Shown: positions 34,836-45,814, counted from the stretch's first letter. The stretch: 64,000 nucleotides of DNA from an uncultured Erythrobacter sp. (GCF_947502395.1 NZ_CANMZM010000003.1:896709-960708); one strand, 5' to 3'. Program-made: numbers and translations. The notes: a model not told the origin generated them from the sequence alone.

Positions 34836-36506
34836 TTAGAAAGCTTGACCAACCCGCAGGTTAAAAAGCGGCCCTGCGCTGTCGCTGTCACGGCGCTCGC
34901 CTGTGAGAGGGACTGCGATTTCAACGCCAAGGTCCAGATCACGAGTTAGATCCAGTCGAACTCCCCCGCCAGCGGATGCGAGAGATCCGCCCCCAAATCC
35001 ATCTTCAAGGTTAGAAACGACACCCCCATCAGCAAAAATGTACGCTTGCCCGCGCGGTAACCAGAATCCTTTGCCGCGCCAGTCATAGCGCAGCTCACCA
35101 AAGCCCATGACGCCGTTGTCGCCGGACCGTTCATTAAAGTCATACCCTCTCAGGAATGATGTCCCACCAAGGCCAATGTCCTCAGTCGCAAGAACGGGAT
35201 CGCTTGCTATCTGGCCGCGGGCTCCAAGCGCAACGCTGAAGGAATCGGCGAGTGAGCGGTTCCATGCGAACCAGCCGTAGAGGCTTGAGAACCGGGCGGA
35301 TGCATCGAGGCGCGAAGCAAGTAAGTCGCCGGGATCTGTCGCTGAGAGAATGTCGAGGCCGCGAGAGGCGATAAGCCGTCCACTGAACCATCCGTCTGCA
35401 AGCTTGCCACGTGAATATACTCCAGCACGAAGGGCTGGCACACGGTCGCGCCTTGCAAGCTCTCCAAATCGGTCTTGCTCGAGGTCAGTGACCTCAAACT
35501 CGCCAACAACCCAAAGGCTCAGCTCCTTGCTGCGTTTTAGTGGGTATTCTGCGCTCACGCCTGCACGAACGAATCGCCCGGCGATCTCTCGGTCAGAAAG
35601 AAAAGCGCCAGGCTCAGTTCGTGAATAGGAAAGGTGCGCCCCAAGTTCGAGCCCGCTTGCATCAACCACGATTTTGTAAGAGCCACGGGCAAATTGGAGT
35701 TCGCTGGGCTGGAGCGGTGTCGTCCCAAACGAGAGGTCAATTTCATCCCCCGAAGAGATCAAACCGTTAAAGTCGACATCAATCCGCGCACGGACAGGCC
35801 CAACCTGCCGAGATCCGTTATTGCGCACCTCTACATATGAAGAAGCGTTGGAACGTTGGGTCTTAACTAGGAGAACGCCGCGGGATCCTTCTTTGTCAAA
35901 ACTCGTCTCCAGGATGCGCACGCCAGAGATGTCATCGGCAAGCAAGAGACGGCGTTCAAGCTCCTCTTTTGTTACAGGCTGGCTCGAAACAAGAGGGGCC
36001 AACTGTCGGGCGATGGCTGGATCTTGGGCTCCTGCAAGACGGACCTCATCAATTCGACCCTCATCAAGCTCAATGCGGAGTACGCCCAGGTCTAAATCCT
36101 GACGCGGGACCGTCGCTGTGGCGAAGATATAGCCATGAAAACGGGCTCGGACTGCAACACGGGTGGCAAGGGTGGAGAGGTCCTGCTGTGTGAGTGGTCG
36201 AGAAGTGTATTCTTCTATCAGATCAACAAATTCGGTGTCCGGCATGGCTCGGTTGCCGGAAATGATGATAGAGCTGACCGTGAATTCCTTTCCGGGAGAA
36301 AGGTCTGCTTCGGGGGCTTGCTCTGCTTGTTCAATCTTGAGGGACTTTGGCTGATCGCTCGGTTGCTCCGCACTGCGGTCTTCCTCGAACTGGCTCGGGT
36401 CCGTCGCATCGATATCCGATTGCGCAGCGAGGGGCGGGCACATGAGCGCCGCCAAGGAGCAAAGGCTTAAGCCCCACTTCACCGGATGAAGAATCTTCTG
36501 AGCCAC
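34836..36506 (-). CDS. TpsB/ShlB/FhaC-family outer-membrane transporter
   Basis: The 556-residue protein has a signal peptide, a linker, then POTRA-like sequence near 78-165 (FTVSSIIISGNRAMPDTEF, GYIFATATVPRQDLDLGVLRIELDEGRI). A C-terminal beta-barrel follows, ending FNLRVGQAF with the terminal Phe of outer-membrane proteins. Family members export large TpsA exoproteins across the outer membrane. No TpsA substrate lies next to it. It is divergent from a FecR-domain gene. Confidence 0.88.
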   Translation of the reverse strand: MAQKILHPVKWGLSLCSLAALMCPPLAAQSDIDATDPSQFEEDRSAEQPSDQPKSLKIEQAEQAPEADLSPGKEFTVSSIIISGNRAMPDTEFVDLIEEYTSRPLTQQDLSTLATRVAVRARFHGYIFATATVPRQDLDLGVLRIELDEGRIDEVRLAGAQDPAIARQLAPLVSSQPVTKEELERRLLLADDISGVRILETSFDKEGSRGVLLVKTQRSNASSYVEVRNNGSRQVGPVRARIDVDFNGLISSGDEIDLSFGTTPLQPSELQFARGSYKIVVDASGLELGAHLSYSRTEPGAFLSDREIAGRFVRAGVSAEYPLKRSKELSLWVVGEFEVTDLEQDRFGELARRDRVPALRAGVYSRGKLADGWFSGRLIASRGLDILSATDPGDLLASRLDASARFSSLYGWFAWNRSLADSFSVALGARGQIASDPVLATEDIGLGGTSFLRGYDFNERSGDNGVMGFGELRYDWRGKGFWLPRGQAYIFADGGVVSNLEDGFGGGSLASAGGGVRLDLTRDLDLGVEIAVPLTGERRDSDSAGPLFNLRVGQAF

Positions 36507-36659
36507 CGGCGAGGTTTACTTGAGAAGCTCCTAACAAATCGTCAAAAGTTCAAACCCTTATGTTTGTAAACTGCCGTAAAAATTCCAATTTGTTAAGCTA
36601 GTTTGCTTACCGCTTCCTGAGATCGAGTGGTTAGGTGCGAGGTGTCTGGGAGACCACTT

Positions 36660-38090
<1,431 letters not shown>

Positions 38091-38175
38091 TCCTATGAGT
38101 AATGCGAATTGAGCGACCTGGTGACGCGATCGCGTCGTACCCAATCGAGGCCAAGCTGAACTGGATGCCCCCGTC

Positions 38176-40467
38176 ATGAAGAAGGCTGTTTCAACAACCG
38201 CAAGAAGCTGGACAATCATCATTGTCAGCATGCTTGTGGCTGTGGCCTTGGCTCAGACGGGCTGGCTGCGCATGATGGAGGATGAAACGCGTGCTGTGAT
38301 CGCGCAATTGGGGCCCAAACAGGCCTCCGGCCAGCTGCACCTCGTTGAAGTTGATGCAGCAAGCCTAGCGCAGGCAGGTAAATGGCCTTGGCCACGTGAC
38401 CATTATGCACGTTTGGTCGATCAGCTCGATGAAGCTGGTGTGCGCTCGATCGTCTTTGATATCGACTTTTCCTCACATGCTTCGCCTGAGGGTGATGCAG
38501 CCTTTGCGAGCGCAATCACTGAAGCTGAAGCTTCGGTTGTTCTTCCGACCTTTGCGCAGCGCGCTTCTGAAACTGCGCAAGATCGCGTCGAAGCTCTGCC
38601 GGTCCCATCCTTGCGTGAAAACACCAGTCTTGCGTCTGTCTCGGTGCGACCTGATGCAGATGCGCGGGTCCGCCGAATTGTCTATGGCACCGTCACAGAT
38701 GATACACCGCGCCCTTCGCTCTCCGCTCAGATCGCGGGAATTTCGGGGGCTGTTGGTGAAGACTTTGCCATCGATTTTAGTATCGATCCCCGCTCAATCC
38801 CGCGCCACAGCTTTGCTAACATCGAGGCGGGCGATTTCGACGCATCACAACTGGCAGGCCGCGACGTTATGGTTGGAGCGACCGCCATTGAGCTGGGCGA
38901 TCGCTATGGCGTGCCGACCTATGGAGTCATTCCGGGCGTGACGGTCCAGGCGCTCGCCGCAGAAACGCTGATGGCTGGAGCGATGGCAGAATTTGGCTAT
39001 TTCCCACTCCTCGCATTGGCGGCGCTCCTTTCCCTGTTCGTGATTCGCTCGCACGTGTATCTCCAGGTAGCCATGCGCGTGGCTTTGGCACTCACCGTGC
39101 TTTTTACCGTGGAGGCACTGGCCTATCATTCAGCGCGTACAATGTTTGAGGCTGTGCCAGGTGCCATTCTCATCTTGTTTACGGGTTTCCTCCAATCCGC
39201 CTGGATTGTGCGTCAAACCCTTCTTGAAGAGTCTTTGGTAGACACTCAGACAGGCCTACCCAATGCGCTTGCGTTCAACAGAACAGAGCACAAAGGAGCC
39301 GAATTTACGGTAACGGCCTTCATCAAGGAATTCGATTCGATCCGCGCTGTGTTGGGCCAAGAGCGTTTAGGCAAACTCATCGACCGATTGGTTGATCGCA
39401 TGAGTTCGGTTCACTCGCTTGCACAAGCTTATCGCGCCGACACGCGTATGATCGCTTGGGTACACCAAGGTGATTATCAGCAACTGATCGATGCATTCGA
39501 GAAAATTGATCAGGCTTTGGAGAAGTCGCTGGAAGTTGGGGGGCGGCGAGTGGACGTTCAGATGGCCTTTGGCATCGCCTCAGGCGCTGATCTCGATGCA
39601 GCCAGCCGTGCCGCAAGTCACGCCGCGAGTGAGGGCAAGCTGTGGCATGCGCATGAGGACGCTGAAGCCGCGATTATCGAACAGCGGGTATCGCTTATGG
39701 GTGAGCTCGATGAAGCCATCGGTGCTGAGCAACTCAAGGTCGTTTATCAGCCCAAATTGCGCCTTGAAACCGATCGGATTGAAAGCGTGGAGGCACTGCT
39801 GCGTTGGGAGCATCCCACCCGCGGCCATATGCGGCCCGACCTTTTCATTCCGCTGGCCGAGGAGACCAACCGGATTGATCGGCTGACCTTGTTCGTCCTG
39901 AAGCGCACAATCTCTGACCTATTGGAGTGGTGCAAGGATGACGTTGTGGTGTCCGCTGCGGTCAACATTTCTGCGAACCTGATTACTTCTGATCGATTTG
40001 TCGCAGCGGCAGAGCATATTCTGCAAGAGATGCGCGTGCCTAGGGATCGCTTGGTTTTTGAAGTGACCGAATCGGCGGCGATGACCGACCCGGAATCGGC
40101 CGCGCGAAATCTGGAACGGTTCCGGGAGCTGGGTGTGCTTATCTCGATTGATGATTACGGCACGGGCCAGTCAACTTTGAGCTATTTGCAGCAGCTCCCG
40201 CTTTCAGAATTGAAGATTGATCGAGCTTTCGTTCAGAACGCACACGTTAATCGCAGCGACGGATTGATGGTACGGTCCACAATCGATTTGGCCCATTCGT
40301 TGGACCTTCGCGTTGTGTGCGAGGGTGTTGAAGAGCAAGCCTGCCTCGATTTTCTGCGGGAGAATGGCTGCGATTATGCGCAAGGCTATCTTATAGCAAA
40401 GTCGTTGCCACCTAAAGAGCTTGCGTCAATGCTAGAGACGCAGGGTCAAGTCGTCGCACACGGTTGA
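38176..40467 (+). CDS. CHASE2-EAL c-di-GMP phosphodiesterase
   Basis: The 763-residue protein has a TM helix (10-28), a periplasmic CHASE2 domain (GKWPWPRDHYARLVDQL, VFDIDFSS) and three further helices (about 270-350). A degenerate GGDEF-like segment (about 355-500) carries no GGEEF. The C-terminal EAL domain has VEALLRW near 538, NISANL, FEVTESA, DDYGTG, LKIDRAFV and EGVEE, all the catalytic residues. It should hydrolyse c-di-GMP under control of an envelope signal. It follows the FecR gene by 85 bp, probably as one operon. Confidence 0.9.
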   Translation: MKKAVSTTARSWTIIIVSMLVAVALAQTGWLRMMEDETRAVIAQLGPKQASGQLHLVEVDAASLAQAGKWPWPRDHYARLVDQLDEAGVRSIVFDIDFSSHASPEGDAAFASAITEAEASVVLPTFAQRASETAQDRVEALPVPSLRENTSLASVSVRPDADARVRRIVYGTVTDDTPRPSLSAQIAGISGAVGEDFAIDFSIDPRSIPRHSFANIEAGDFDASQLAGRDVMVGATAIELGDRYGVPTYGVIPGVTVQALAAETLMAGAMAEFGYFPLLALAALLSLFVIRSHVYLQVAMRVALALTVLFTVEALAYHSARTMFEAVPGAILILFTGFLQSAWIVRQTLLEESLVDTQTGLPNALAFNRTEHKGAEFTVTAFIKEFDSIRAVLGQERLGKLIDRLVDRMSSVHSLAQAYRADTRMIAWVHQGDYQQLIDAFEKIDQALEKSLEVGGRRVDVQMAFGIASGADLDAASRAASHAASEGKLWHAHEDAEAAIIEQRVSLMGELDEAIGAEQLKVVYQPKLRLETDRIESVEALLRWEHPTRGHMRPDLFIPLAEETNRIDRLTLFVLKRTISDLLEWCKDDVVVSAAVNISANLITSDRFVAAAEHILQEMRVPRDRLVFEVTESAAMTDPESAARNLERFRELGVLISIDDYGTGQSTLSYLQQLPLSELKIDRAFVQNAHVNRSDGLMVRSTIDLAHSLDLRVVCEGVEEQACLDFLRENGCDYAQGYLIAKSLPPKELASMLETQGQVVAHG

Positions 40468-40520
40468 TCGCGCCCGCGATCAGGCGCCTTTGCGCGTCAG
40501 TTTTCAGAAAAAATGCTTTG

Positions 40521-40554
40521 TGATGAAATGGCCGGGGAGAGAGGATTCGAACCT
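40521..40554. repeat. Left attachment repeat (tRNA-Pro 3'-end duplicate)
   Basis: Matches 47071-47104 with a single C/T difference at 40532. It contains GGAGAGAGGATTCGAACC, the T-arm and acceptor 3' half of tRNA-Pro. The sequence right of it no longer resembles a tRNA, so this is not a functional gene. Confidence 0.88.
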
Positions 40555-40640
40555 GATCCAACATTAAGCTTATGTTTGGATTAGGGTATTGATGCCAATA
40601 AGTTTTTGTGTGATTGACTGTCACATCAATCGGTTCTTGT

Positions 40641-42373
40641 ATGCCCTATGTCGTGAAACGCCCCGGCTCCGCAAATTGGTATTACCGTGAAGCAGTGCCT
40701 TCAGACGTCAGTGACATTCTAAAAGCTCGATTGGGCAAGAAGCCGCCTGATGCGATGGTCTCTTTGAAGACTACTGACCGCCGCGAAGCCGAACGCAAGA
40801 TGGTTGCCGTAAGGGCAAAGCAGCATGAAGACTGGGAGGAAATTCGTCGCTCATCGTGGATGCCTCCGAATATACCCTCGCGGGACGAATTGATCGAAGC
40901 TGCTACCGTCGAGGTCCACCAGAGGTTCATTGAGATTCACCTTGAGAAGCTTCGAGGTGAACTAAAAGCTGAGACCAATCTCAGCGAAGTTGCTGAAAAA
41001 CGCCGTAGGAAAAGGGTTCAGGCTGACTTGCTGCCGACACCCTCTGACAAAGATGAAATGCAACGATTGGCCGTCAAAGTTTCGAAGAAAATGAACTGGA
41101 ATATCCAAGCTGGCGGCGGTCTCTCGGGTGAGAGGTGGGATGAGTTCTTGGAGCTTGTTACGAAAGCCGTCCAAATCGCACGCGCCCGTATATCAGACTA
41201 CATCGAGGGTAAGGATACGAACATGAATCCTAGAGCCGTGGTGCAACGATTGGGAGGTCGTCACACCGCCGAGGATACTTCCTTGCCCAGTGAGAGCATC
41301 ATGTCATTGTTCGAACAATATCAGCGGGAAAAGTTAAGGAAGGCAAGCGTGCCGACACCATTGAAACTGAGCGAAAAGTTATAGAGCACTTTTCGAGATT
41401 TGTTGGAACGAAAACTGCGGTCAGCGCCGTGACACGGTCCCAAGTTCGAGACTTTAAGAAGGCTCTTTCGGATGTCCCACACCGTTGGACAACTAATGGC
41501 GAGCTAACTGGAATGAGTTTGGCTGATGCTGCCAAAGCGTGGCGGGAGAAGGGCGGGAAAACCCGATCACTTACTACGATTAACAAGGAGATTTCAGCAG
41601 TTAGCGCGTTTTTCGCGTGGCTGAAGAGGAACGTATATGTCGAAGAGAACGTAGCGCTTGGCTTCCGCTCAAAGGTCGATAAATCCAAAGGAAAGTATCC
41701 ACCGTATCGCGATGTGGAGCTCGTGAAAGTGTTTAATAGCTCTTTGTTCGCTGGGAGCGGTGCAGAGAAAGCCTATACGAACGGTCGTGCGAATACTCGG
41801 GATTGGCGCTACTGGTTACCGCTTTGCCTATTGTATTCGGGCGCACGGACAGGCGAGATCATCCAACTTGATTGCAGCGATGTGCGTCAAGAGCATGGCG
41901 TGTGGATTTTCGATCTCGTGGAGAGCAGCGAGAATGAGGACAAGCGTTTAAAGAACAAAGCTTCCAGACGCATTGTTCCAATCCATCCAACTCTCATCAA
42001 GTGTGGCTTTCTGAAGCATGTTGAAATGATGACTGAGGCCAAACACACTCGTGTGTTTCCAGACGTAGAAACAGGGCCCCGCGGAGACTGGAGTTACAAG
42101 CCTTCCAAGTTTTGGGCGAATTACCTCAAACGGCTTGGCATGAAGCGCAAAGGTCTCTGTCTTCACAGTTTTCGTCACACGTTCACTGATGAATGTCGAC
42201 GGCGTGGAGTTGATGAGGGATTGACCTCAGCTCTATTGGGGCATGCCAATCATTCTCAAACTGGCCACTACGGAAGCATTCCTGTTGGCCCACTGATGCA
42301 GCGCAAGGAAGCAATCGCCAGGCTGAGTTTTGGCGATTTAGCGGTCAATGCGCGTTTGAGTTCGAAACCATGA
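40641..42373 (+). pseudogene. Tyrosine integrase of the element, one frameshift
   Basis: The first reading frame covers the N-terminal DNA-binding part (MPYVVKRPGSANWYYREAVP) up to about residue 230. The protein continues in the next frame as VKEGKRADTIETERK and VIEHFSRFVGTKTAVSAV. Catalytic residues are in the second part: Arg in GARTGEIIQL, HSFRHTF, GHANHSQTGHYG. Adding one A to the run at 41329-41332 restores a single frame of about 577 residues. The integrase sits at the attL side, far from the tRNA. Confidence 0.82.
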
Positions 42374-42537
42374 CGCGAAATATCGCTTTATTTGTCTTAG
42401 GGGTCACACTTGTTGGGCTTGGTGCTGCTGAGGTCTCGCTGAACCTAGATTGGGTGCAGCAGATTGCAGCTCTTCTTCTGGCTGGCCTTGTGAGCTTCGG
42501 TTGTCTGTTGGTTCTTGACCGAGCCACGAAAGACTAG
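42370..42537 (+). CDS. Small membrane protein coupled to the integrase
   Basis: ATG at 42370 overlaps the integrase stop (ATGA). The 55-residue product has a hydrophobic helix at its start (IALFVLGVTLVGLGA) and a second at 28-48 (IAALLLAGLVSFGCLLVL), ending in DRATKD. Coupling to the integrase argues that it is a real gene of the element. Function unknown; it does not look like a basic excisionase. Confidence 0.6.
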   Translation: MTRNIALFVLGVTLVGLGAAEVSLNLDWVQQIAALLLAGLVSFGCLLVLDRATKD

Positions 42538-42705
42538 TCGCGCTGGAGACTTGGTAGCCGGATTCTGAGGTTGCCCATTGCAAGAGGGTTTGCGGAAGTC
42601 TCGTCACAAGTGGATGGCAAAGGGCGGCAAGCACTGGCAAATCGGCTCCATCCGGGTCTGGGGTTTAACCATCTCCTAGGACTTTTCGAAATTCCGACGC
42701 AAACA

Positions 42706-43080
42706 CTACACGGGTCTGACGTGGCTGTCTTTCAGCGCTCGATAAACGCTCGCACGAGCGATCTGTAGCTTCGAGGCTACTCTGTTGCTCCAAGCCCTTT
42801 GTCGCGTAGAGAGCGCACCTGATCGACGTCTACGGTGTGCTTGCGTCCTTTATAGACACCAGCTGCTTTTGCGCGCTCTATGCCTTCACGATGACGTTCC
42901 TTGCGAATGTCGGTCTCGAACTCGGCGACTGCACCGAGGATGCCGAGGATTAGTTTCCCCATCGAACTAGTCGTATCGACCGCTCCTTGCTGCACACACC
43001 AAAACCCGATTTGCTTCTCTGACAACTGAGCGATGATGTCATGCAGATCGCGACCAGATCGAGCGAGGCGGTCGTGTCTT
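42706..43080 (-). pseudogene. Serine resolvase remnant, cut by the IS and frameshifted
   Basis: Residues start abruptly as RHDRLARSGRDLHDIIAQL and run through MGKLILGILGAVAEFE and RAKAAGVYKGRK, the end of the resolvase catalytic domain. The helix-turn-helix VASKLQIARASVYRALKD follows only after a one-base shift near 42777, because the frame meets a stop after GATE. The N-terminal 65 or so residues, including the catalytic Ser, are lost at the IS edge near 43080. Confidence 0.8.
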
Positions 43081-43129
43081 AGCCCCCTAAGGTTGTGCCA
43101 TAATTGTTTAGAGACATGGGGCATGAGTT

Positions 43130-43417
43130 ATGGCGAGGAAGCGGCACAGTGATGAGGAAGCGCTGAAGATATTGCGCGAGATTGAGGCCCATCTGCACGA
43201 TGGCAGCGATGTTGTGAGCGCGTGCCGCAAGGCGGGCATATCGGACAAGACCTATTATTATTGGCGCAAGAAGTTTGGCGGTCTTGGCAGGCCACAGCTG
43301 TCTGAGATGAAGGCTCTGAAGAAAGAGAACGAGCGCTTGAAGAAGATTGTAGCTGATCTTCAGTTGAACAAGCTGATACTGAAGGAGAGCCTGGATCATT
43401 TAAAGCCCAGGGCCTGA
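43130..43417 (+). CDS. IS3-family transposase OrfA
   Basis: The 95-residue protein has a helix-turn-helix (EALKILREIEAHLHDGSDVV, ACRKAGISDKTYYYWRKK) and a leucine-zipper-like tail (MKALKKENERLKKIVADLQL). OrfA binds the IS ends and regulates transposition. It is intact here. Confidence 0.85.
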   Translation: MARKRHSDEEALKILREIEAHLHDGSDVVSACRKAGISDKTYYYWRKKFGGLGRPQLSEMKALKKENERLKKIVADLQLNKLILKESLDHLKPRA

Positions 43418-43440
43418 CGCGTGAGGCGCTGCGCTAGGCA

Positions 43441-44264
43441 GTGATCCACACGCGCCAGAAGCTGCGTACATCGGAACGTCGCACGTGCTCTGTGCTGGGT
43501 GTTGCACGCTCAAGCCTTCGCTATCAGCCAAGGGGACAAGATGATGAGGCCTTGCGCTTGGCGATCATCCGGCTTGCCAAGCAGTATGGTCGTTATGGCT
43601 ATCGCAAGATCGCTGAGTTGCTTGGCGTTGAAGGCCAGCAGATCGACCACAAGAAGGTGGAGCGCATCTGGCGTGAGGAAGGTCTACAGCTGCCACAGCG
43701 GCACAAGAAGCGCAGGCGTCTCTATCACAGGGATATCTCCGTTATCCGCTTGCGCCCAACGCATCAGGGTCATGTGTGGGCGATCGACTTTGTTCATGAC
43801 ACGCGGAGCAATGGTCGCAGCTATAAAATGCTAACCGTGCTTGATGAGTACACGCTTAGACCGCGCTGTGTGTGGCTGTCCGATCCAAGATGACGGCCAA
43901 CGATGTGCTTGACGCATTGTATCGGCTGCTAATGAAGCATGGGAAGCCGGAGTATATCCGCTCAGACAATGGTCCAGAGTTTATTGCTGAAGCTTTGCAG
44001 GCATGGCTCATCAAGGTTGGGTTCAAGCCTCTACACATCGCCCCCGGCTCACCATGGGAGAACGGATACAACGAGCGGTTCGACGGCACGCTGCGCCGCG
44101 AAGTGCTCGATGCGGAGTGGTTCCACACCCTCAGACAAGCTCAGTCCGCCATCAATGTCTGGCTACGCCAATACAACACCATCAGGCCCCATCACGCCCT
44201 CGGTATGCGTCCGCCGGTCCCCGAAACGCTATTAGAAAAACGCCAAATCAGTGGTACATATTAA
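43441..44264 (+). pseudogene. IS3-family transposase OrfB, frameshifted
   Basis: The integrase-type catalytic core shows HVWAIDFVHD (first Asp), RSDNGPEF (second Asp) and NGYNERFDGTLRRE (Glu), so all DDE residues exist. The frame breaks near 43855-43862: DEYT should continue as ALCVAVRSKMTANDV, which is one frame over. A TAG at 43435-43437, just before the GTG start, also interrupts the frame that would join OrfA by -1 slippage. The element is probably unable to move on its own. Confidence 0.8.
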
Positions 44265-44269
44265 AGGGG

Positions 44270-44395
44270 CTGGGCAATGTGACGCCTGCCGACGCCTACT
44301 TCGGCAGGGCAGACGCCATCATCAAACAGCGCGAAAGGATCAAACGAAAGACCATCCAACATCGGCGCTTGCAACACCGTAAGCTAGCCGCCTAA
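44270..44395 (+). pseudogene. C-terminal remnant of a second IS3-family transposase
   Basis: The frame LGNVTPADAYFGRADAII, followed by ERIKRKTIQHRRLQHRKLAA and stop, is the usual C terminus of another IS3 subgroup's OrfB. The rest is missing left of the intact IS. It shows that the IS inserted beside, or replaced part of, an older IS. Confidence 0.7.
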
Positions 44396-44461
44396 TATCA
44401 AACAACAAGACGAGGCCGATGCTCCGCTAATCTAAGCAACAATCTGTGCCAAATGTTCTGA

Positions 44462-44896
44462 CGACGGACAGACTACATCACGCGGGATCCCGGAGGCGAG
44501 AGGAATAAGCATTATAAAGGGATTCTCTCCGCGTCCCGTCCACCTGAAGAATGGCGAAGGCATATTTTCCAACCATTCTATGATGATGACGCGAGCAGTG
44601 TATTCAAGATACTCAATAACTACTTTGGGGCTGTGAAAGCAAATTGCCATCTGCATGGGACAACGCGCCACCTGGTGTGGTTCTTGAGGCCAGTCTACCT
44701 CAATCACTGCGAAAAAGGCGATGTGCTCACCGCTGCGCAGTGCAACGCTGTCTTTGAAAACATCTCAATCGACGCTGATGACTTAAATCGTGACGAATAC
44801 GTTCCCGGAAGTTCAGGTGTAAGCCGACTCTATCGCGATCTAATAGAAAAGTTTGGCCTTACCCCAAATGGCGAGACCGCTCTGATCTACTTCTGA
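44462..44896 (+). pseudogene. Open frame lacking a start codon, probably a truncated gene
   Basis: The frame is open for 144 codons and its composition is protein-like: KHYKGILSASRPPEEWRRHI, ILNNYFGAVKANCHLHGTTR, SGVSRLYRDLIEKFGLTPNG. It has no ATG; the first GTG is at 44633 and would give 87 residues. A stop lies directly before 44462, next to the transposase remnant. I take it to be the tail of a gene cut by the older IS. The family is not recognised. Confidence 0.45.
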
Positions 44897-44920
44897 TTGA
44901 CCGTTGGGTGCAGGCCTACT

Positions 44921-45163
44921 TCAGCGCAGTTGCTCCGCTTCGTATGGGGTCTCGGCCAATGGCGCGAGAAGCTCACGCGGCTCACGCCCAAAGGGAGCGG
45001 CAAGCTCAAACATTGTTAGCACCGTCGGGTTTCGCTGACCTCTTTCGAGGCCACTGATATATTGCTGTGACACGCCGGTGTGCTCAGCGGCTTGCTCCTG
45101 CGACCAGCCGCGTTCAATCCGCATCTTGCGAAAGTTAGCTCCAACCTGATGCCGAACGTCCAT
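44921..45163 (-). CDS. XRE-family helix-turn-helix regulator of the element
   Basis: The 80-residue protein is essentially one Cro/C1-type domain: VGANFRKMRIERGWSQEQAA, then EHTGVSQQYISGLERGQRNP. A short tail follows. It is likely the repressor controlling the element, and a 14-bp palindrome lies 26 bp upstream of its start. It is divergent from the membrane protein gene at 45338. Confidence 0.85.
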   Translation of the reverse strand: MDVRHQVGANFRKMRIERGWSQEQAAEHTGVSQQYISGLERGQRNPTVLTMFELAAPFGREPRELLAPLAETPYEAEQLR

Positions 45164-45189
45164 CCGCTGGACTCTGGCCGGATCGGGCC

Positions 45190-45203
45190 TTGATAATTAT
45201 CAA
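45190..45203. promoter_or_regulatory. Palindromic operator candidate for the XRE regulator
   Basis: TTGATAATTATCAA is a perfect 14-bp palindrome in the 174-bp gap between the XRE gene and the divergent membrane gene. TATAGT just beyond it (45205-45210) could be a -10 element. It is the natural candidate site for autoregulation. Confidence 0.5.
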
Positions 45204-45337
45204 CTATAGTATGTAAATGTTAGATCGAGGAGTACAGCAGTCGTTGTGATCTCCAATGATTTGCAATCGGTGATCAAGCAGAAGCCACCCGTGAGCCTCT
45301 CCGGTCTTCCGTTTGTCTGGACAATAGGGCCTATTCA

Positions 45338-45814
45338 ATGGTTGAACTCGACGACGACGTAAAACGAGCTGCTGCTCTGCGACATAGAACGCGCAACACT
45401 GAGGTATTTGGAGCAATCGGCTCTATCGGTTTGATTGTAGTGCTCTTCGTCATCGTGATCTTTGGCGTCTACCAATGCAGCCAGCCAACTGAAGTCACAG
45501 AGCAAGAGCTTTTAGATCGCGAGAATGCCGCCGCTGACGAAGCCAAGAACCGCATTAAGGGGCTCCACTGCCTCAGCAGCTGGGATGGCTCTAACAGAAG
45601 TCTGGTCAGTTTCGTGAAATCTGGTTTGCGAGAGCCAGACAGCTTCGACCACGTAGATACATTGGTCACGCCGAAGAGCGAAGAAACGGGCATGCACGGT
45701 ATCACCATGACTTATAGAGCGCGCAATGGCTTCGGCGGTGTAAATCTTAGCAGAGCAATTGGTCAGGTCGACCCGAACACTTGCGAAGCGAGGAACATCA
45801 TTGTGAGTGATTGA
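45338..45814 (+). CDS. Single-pass membrane protein of the element, function unknown
   Basis: The 158-residue protein has a charged N terminus (about 22 residues), one transmembrane helix (about 24-46) and an exported or periplasmic domain with two cysteines (in GLHCLSSWDG and DPNTCEAR). MTYRARNGFGGVNLSRAIGQ resembles small secreted domains found next to phage genes, but I cannot name a family. It is divergent from the XRE gene. Confidence 0.6.
   Translation: MVELDDDVKRAAALRHRTRNTEVFGAIGSIGLIVVLFVIVIFGVYQCSQPTEVTEQELLDRENAAADEAKNRIKGLHCLSSWDGSNRSLVSFVKSGLREPDSFDHVDTLVTPKSEETGMHGITMTYRARNGFGGVNLSRAIGQVDPNTCEARNIIVSD

Larger units (their letters stand above)
43080..44272 (+). mobile_element. 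IS3-family insertion sequence, decayed
   Basis: About 1.19 kb with imperfect terminal inverted repeats: AGCCCCCTAAGGTTGTGCCA on the left, and AGCCCCTTTAATATGTACCA as the complement of the right end. It carries orfA and a broken orfB. The exact ends may be a few bases further out, at TG...CA near 43075 and 44276. I see no target-site duplication; the two flanks belong to different broken genes. Confidence 0.8.

Noticed and set aside
40521..40554. Second tRNA-Pro gene
   Set aside because: Only the 3' half is present; no anticodon arm or 5' half follows, so it is an attachment repeat.
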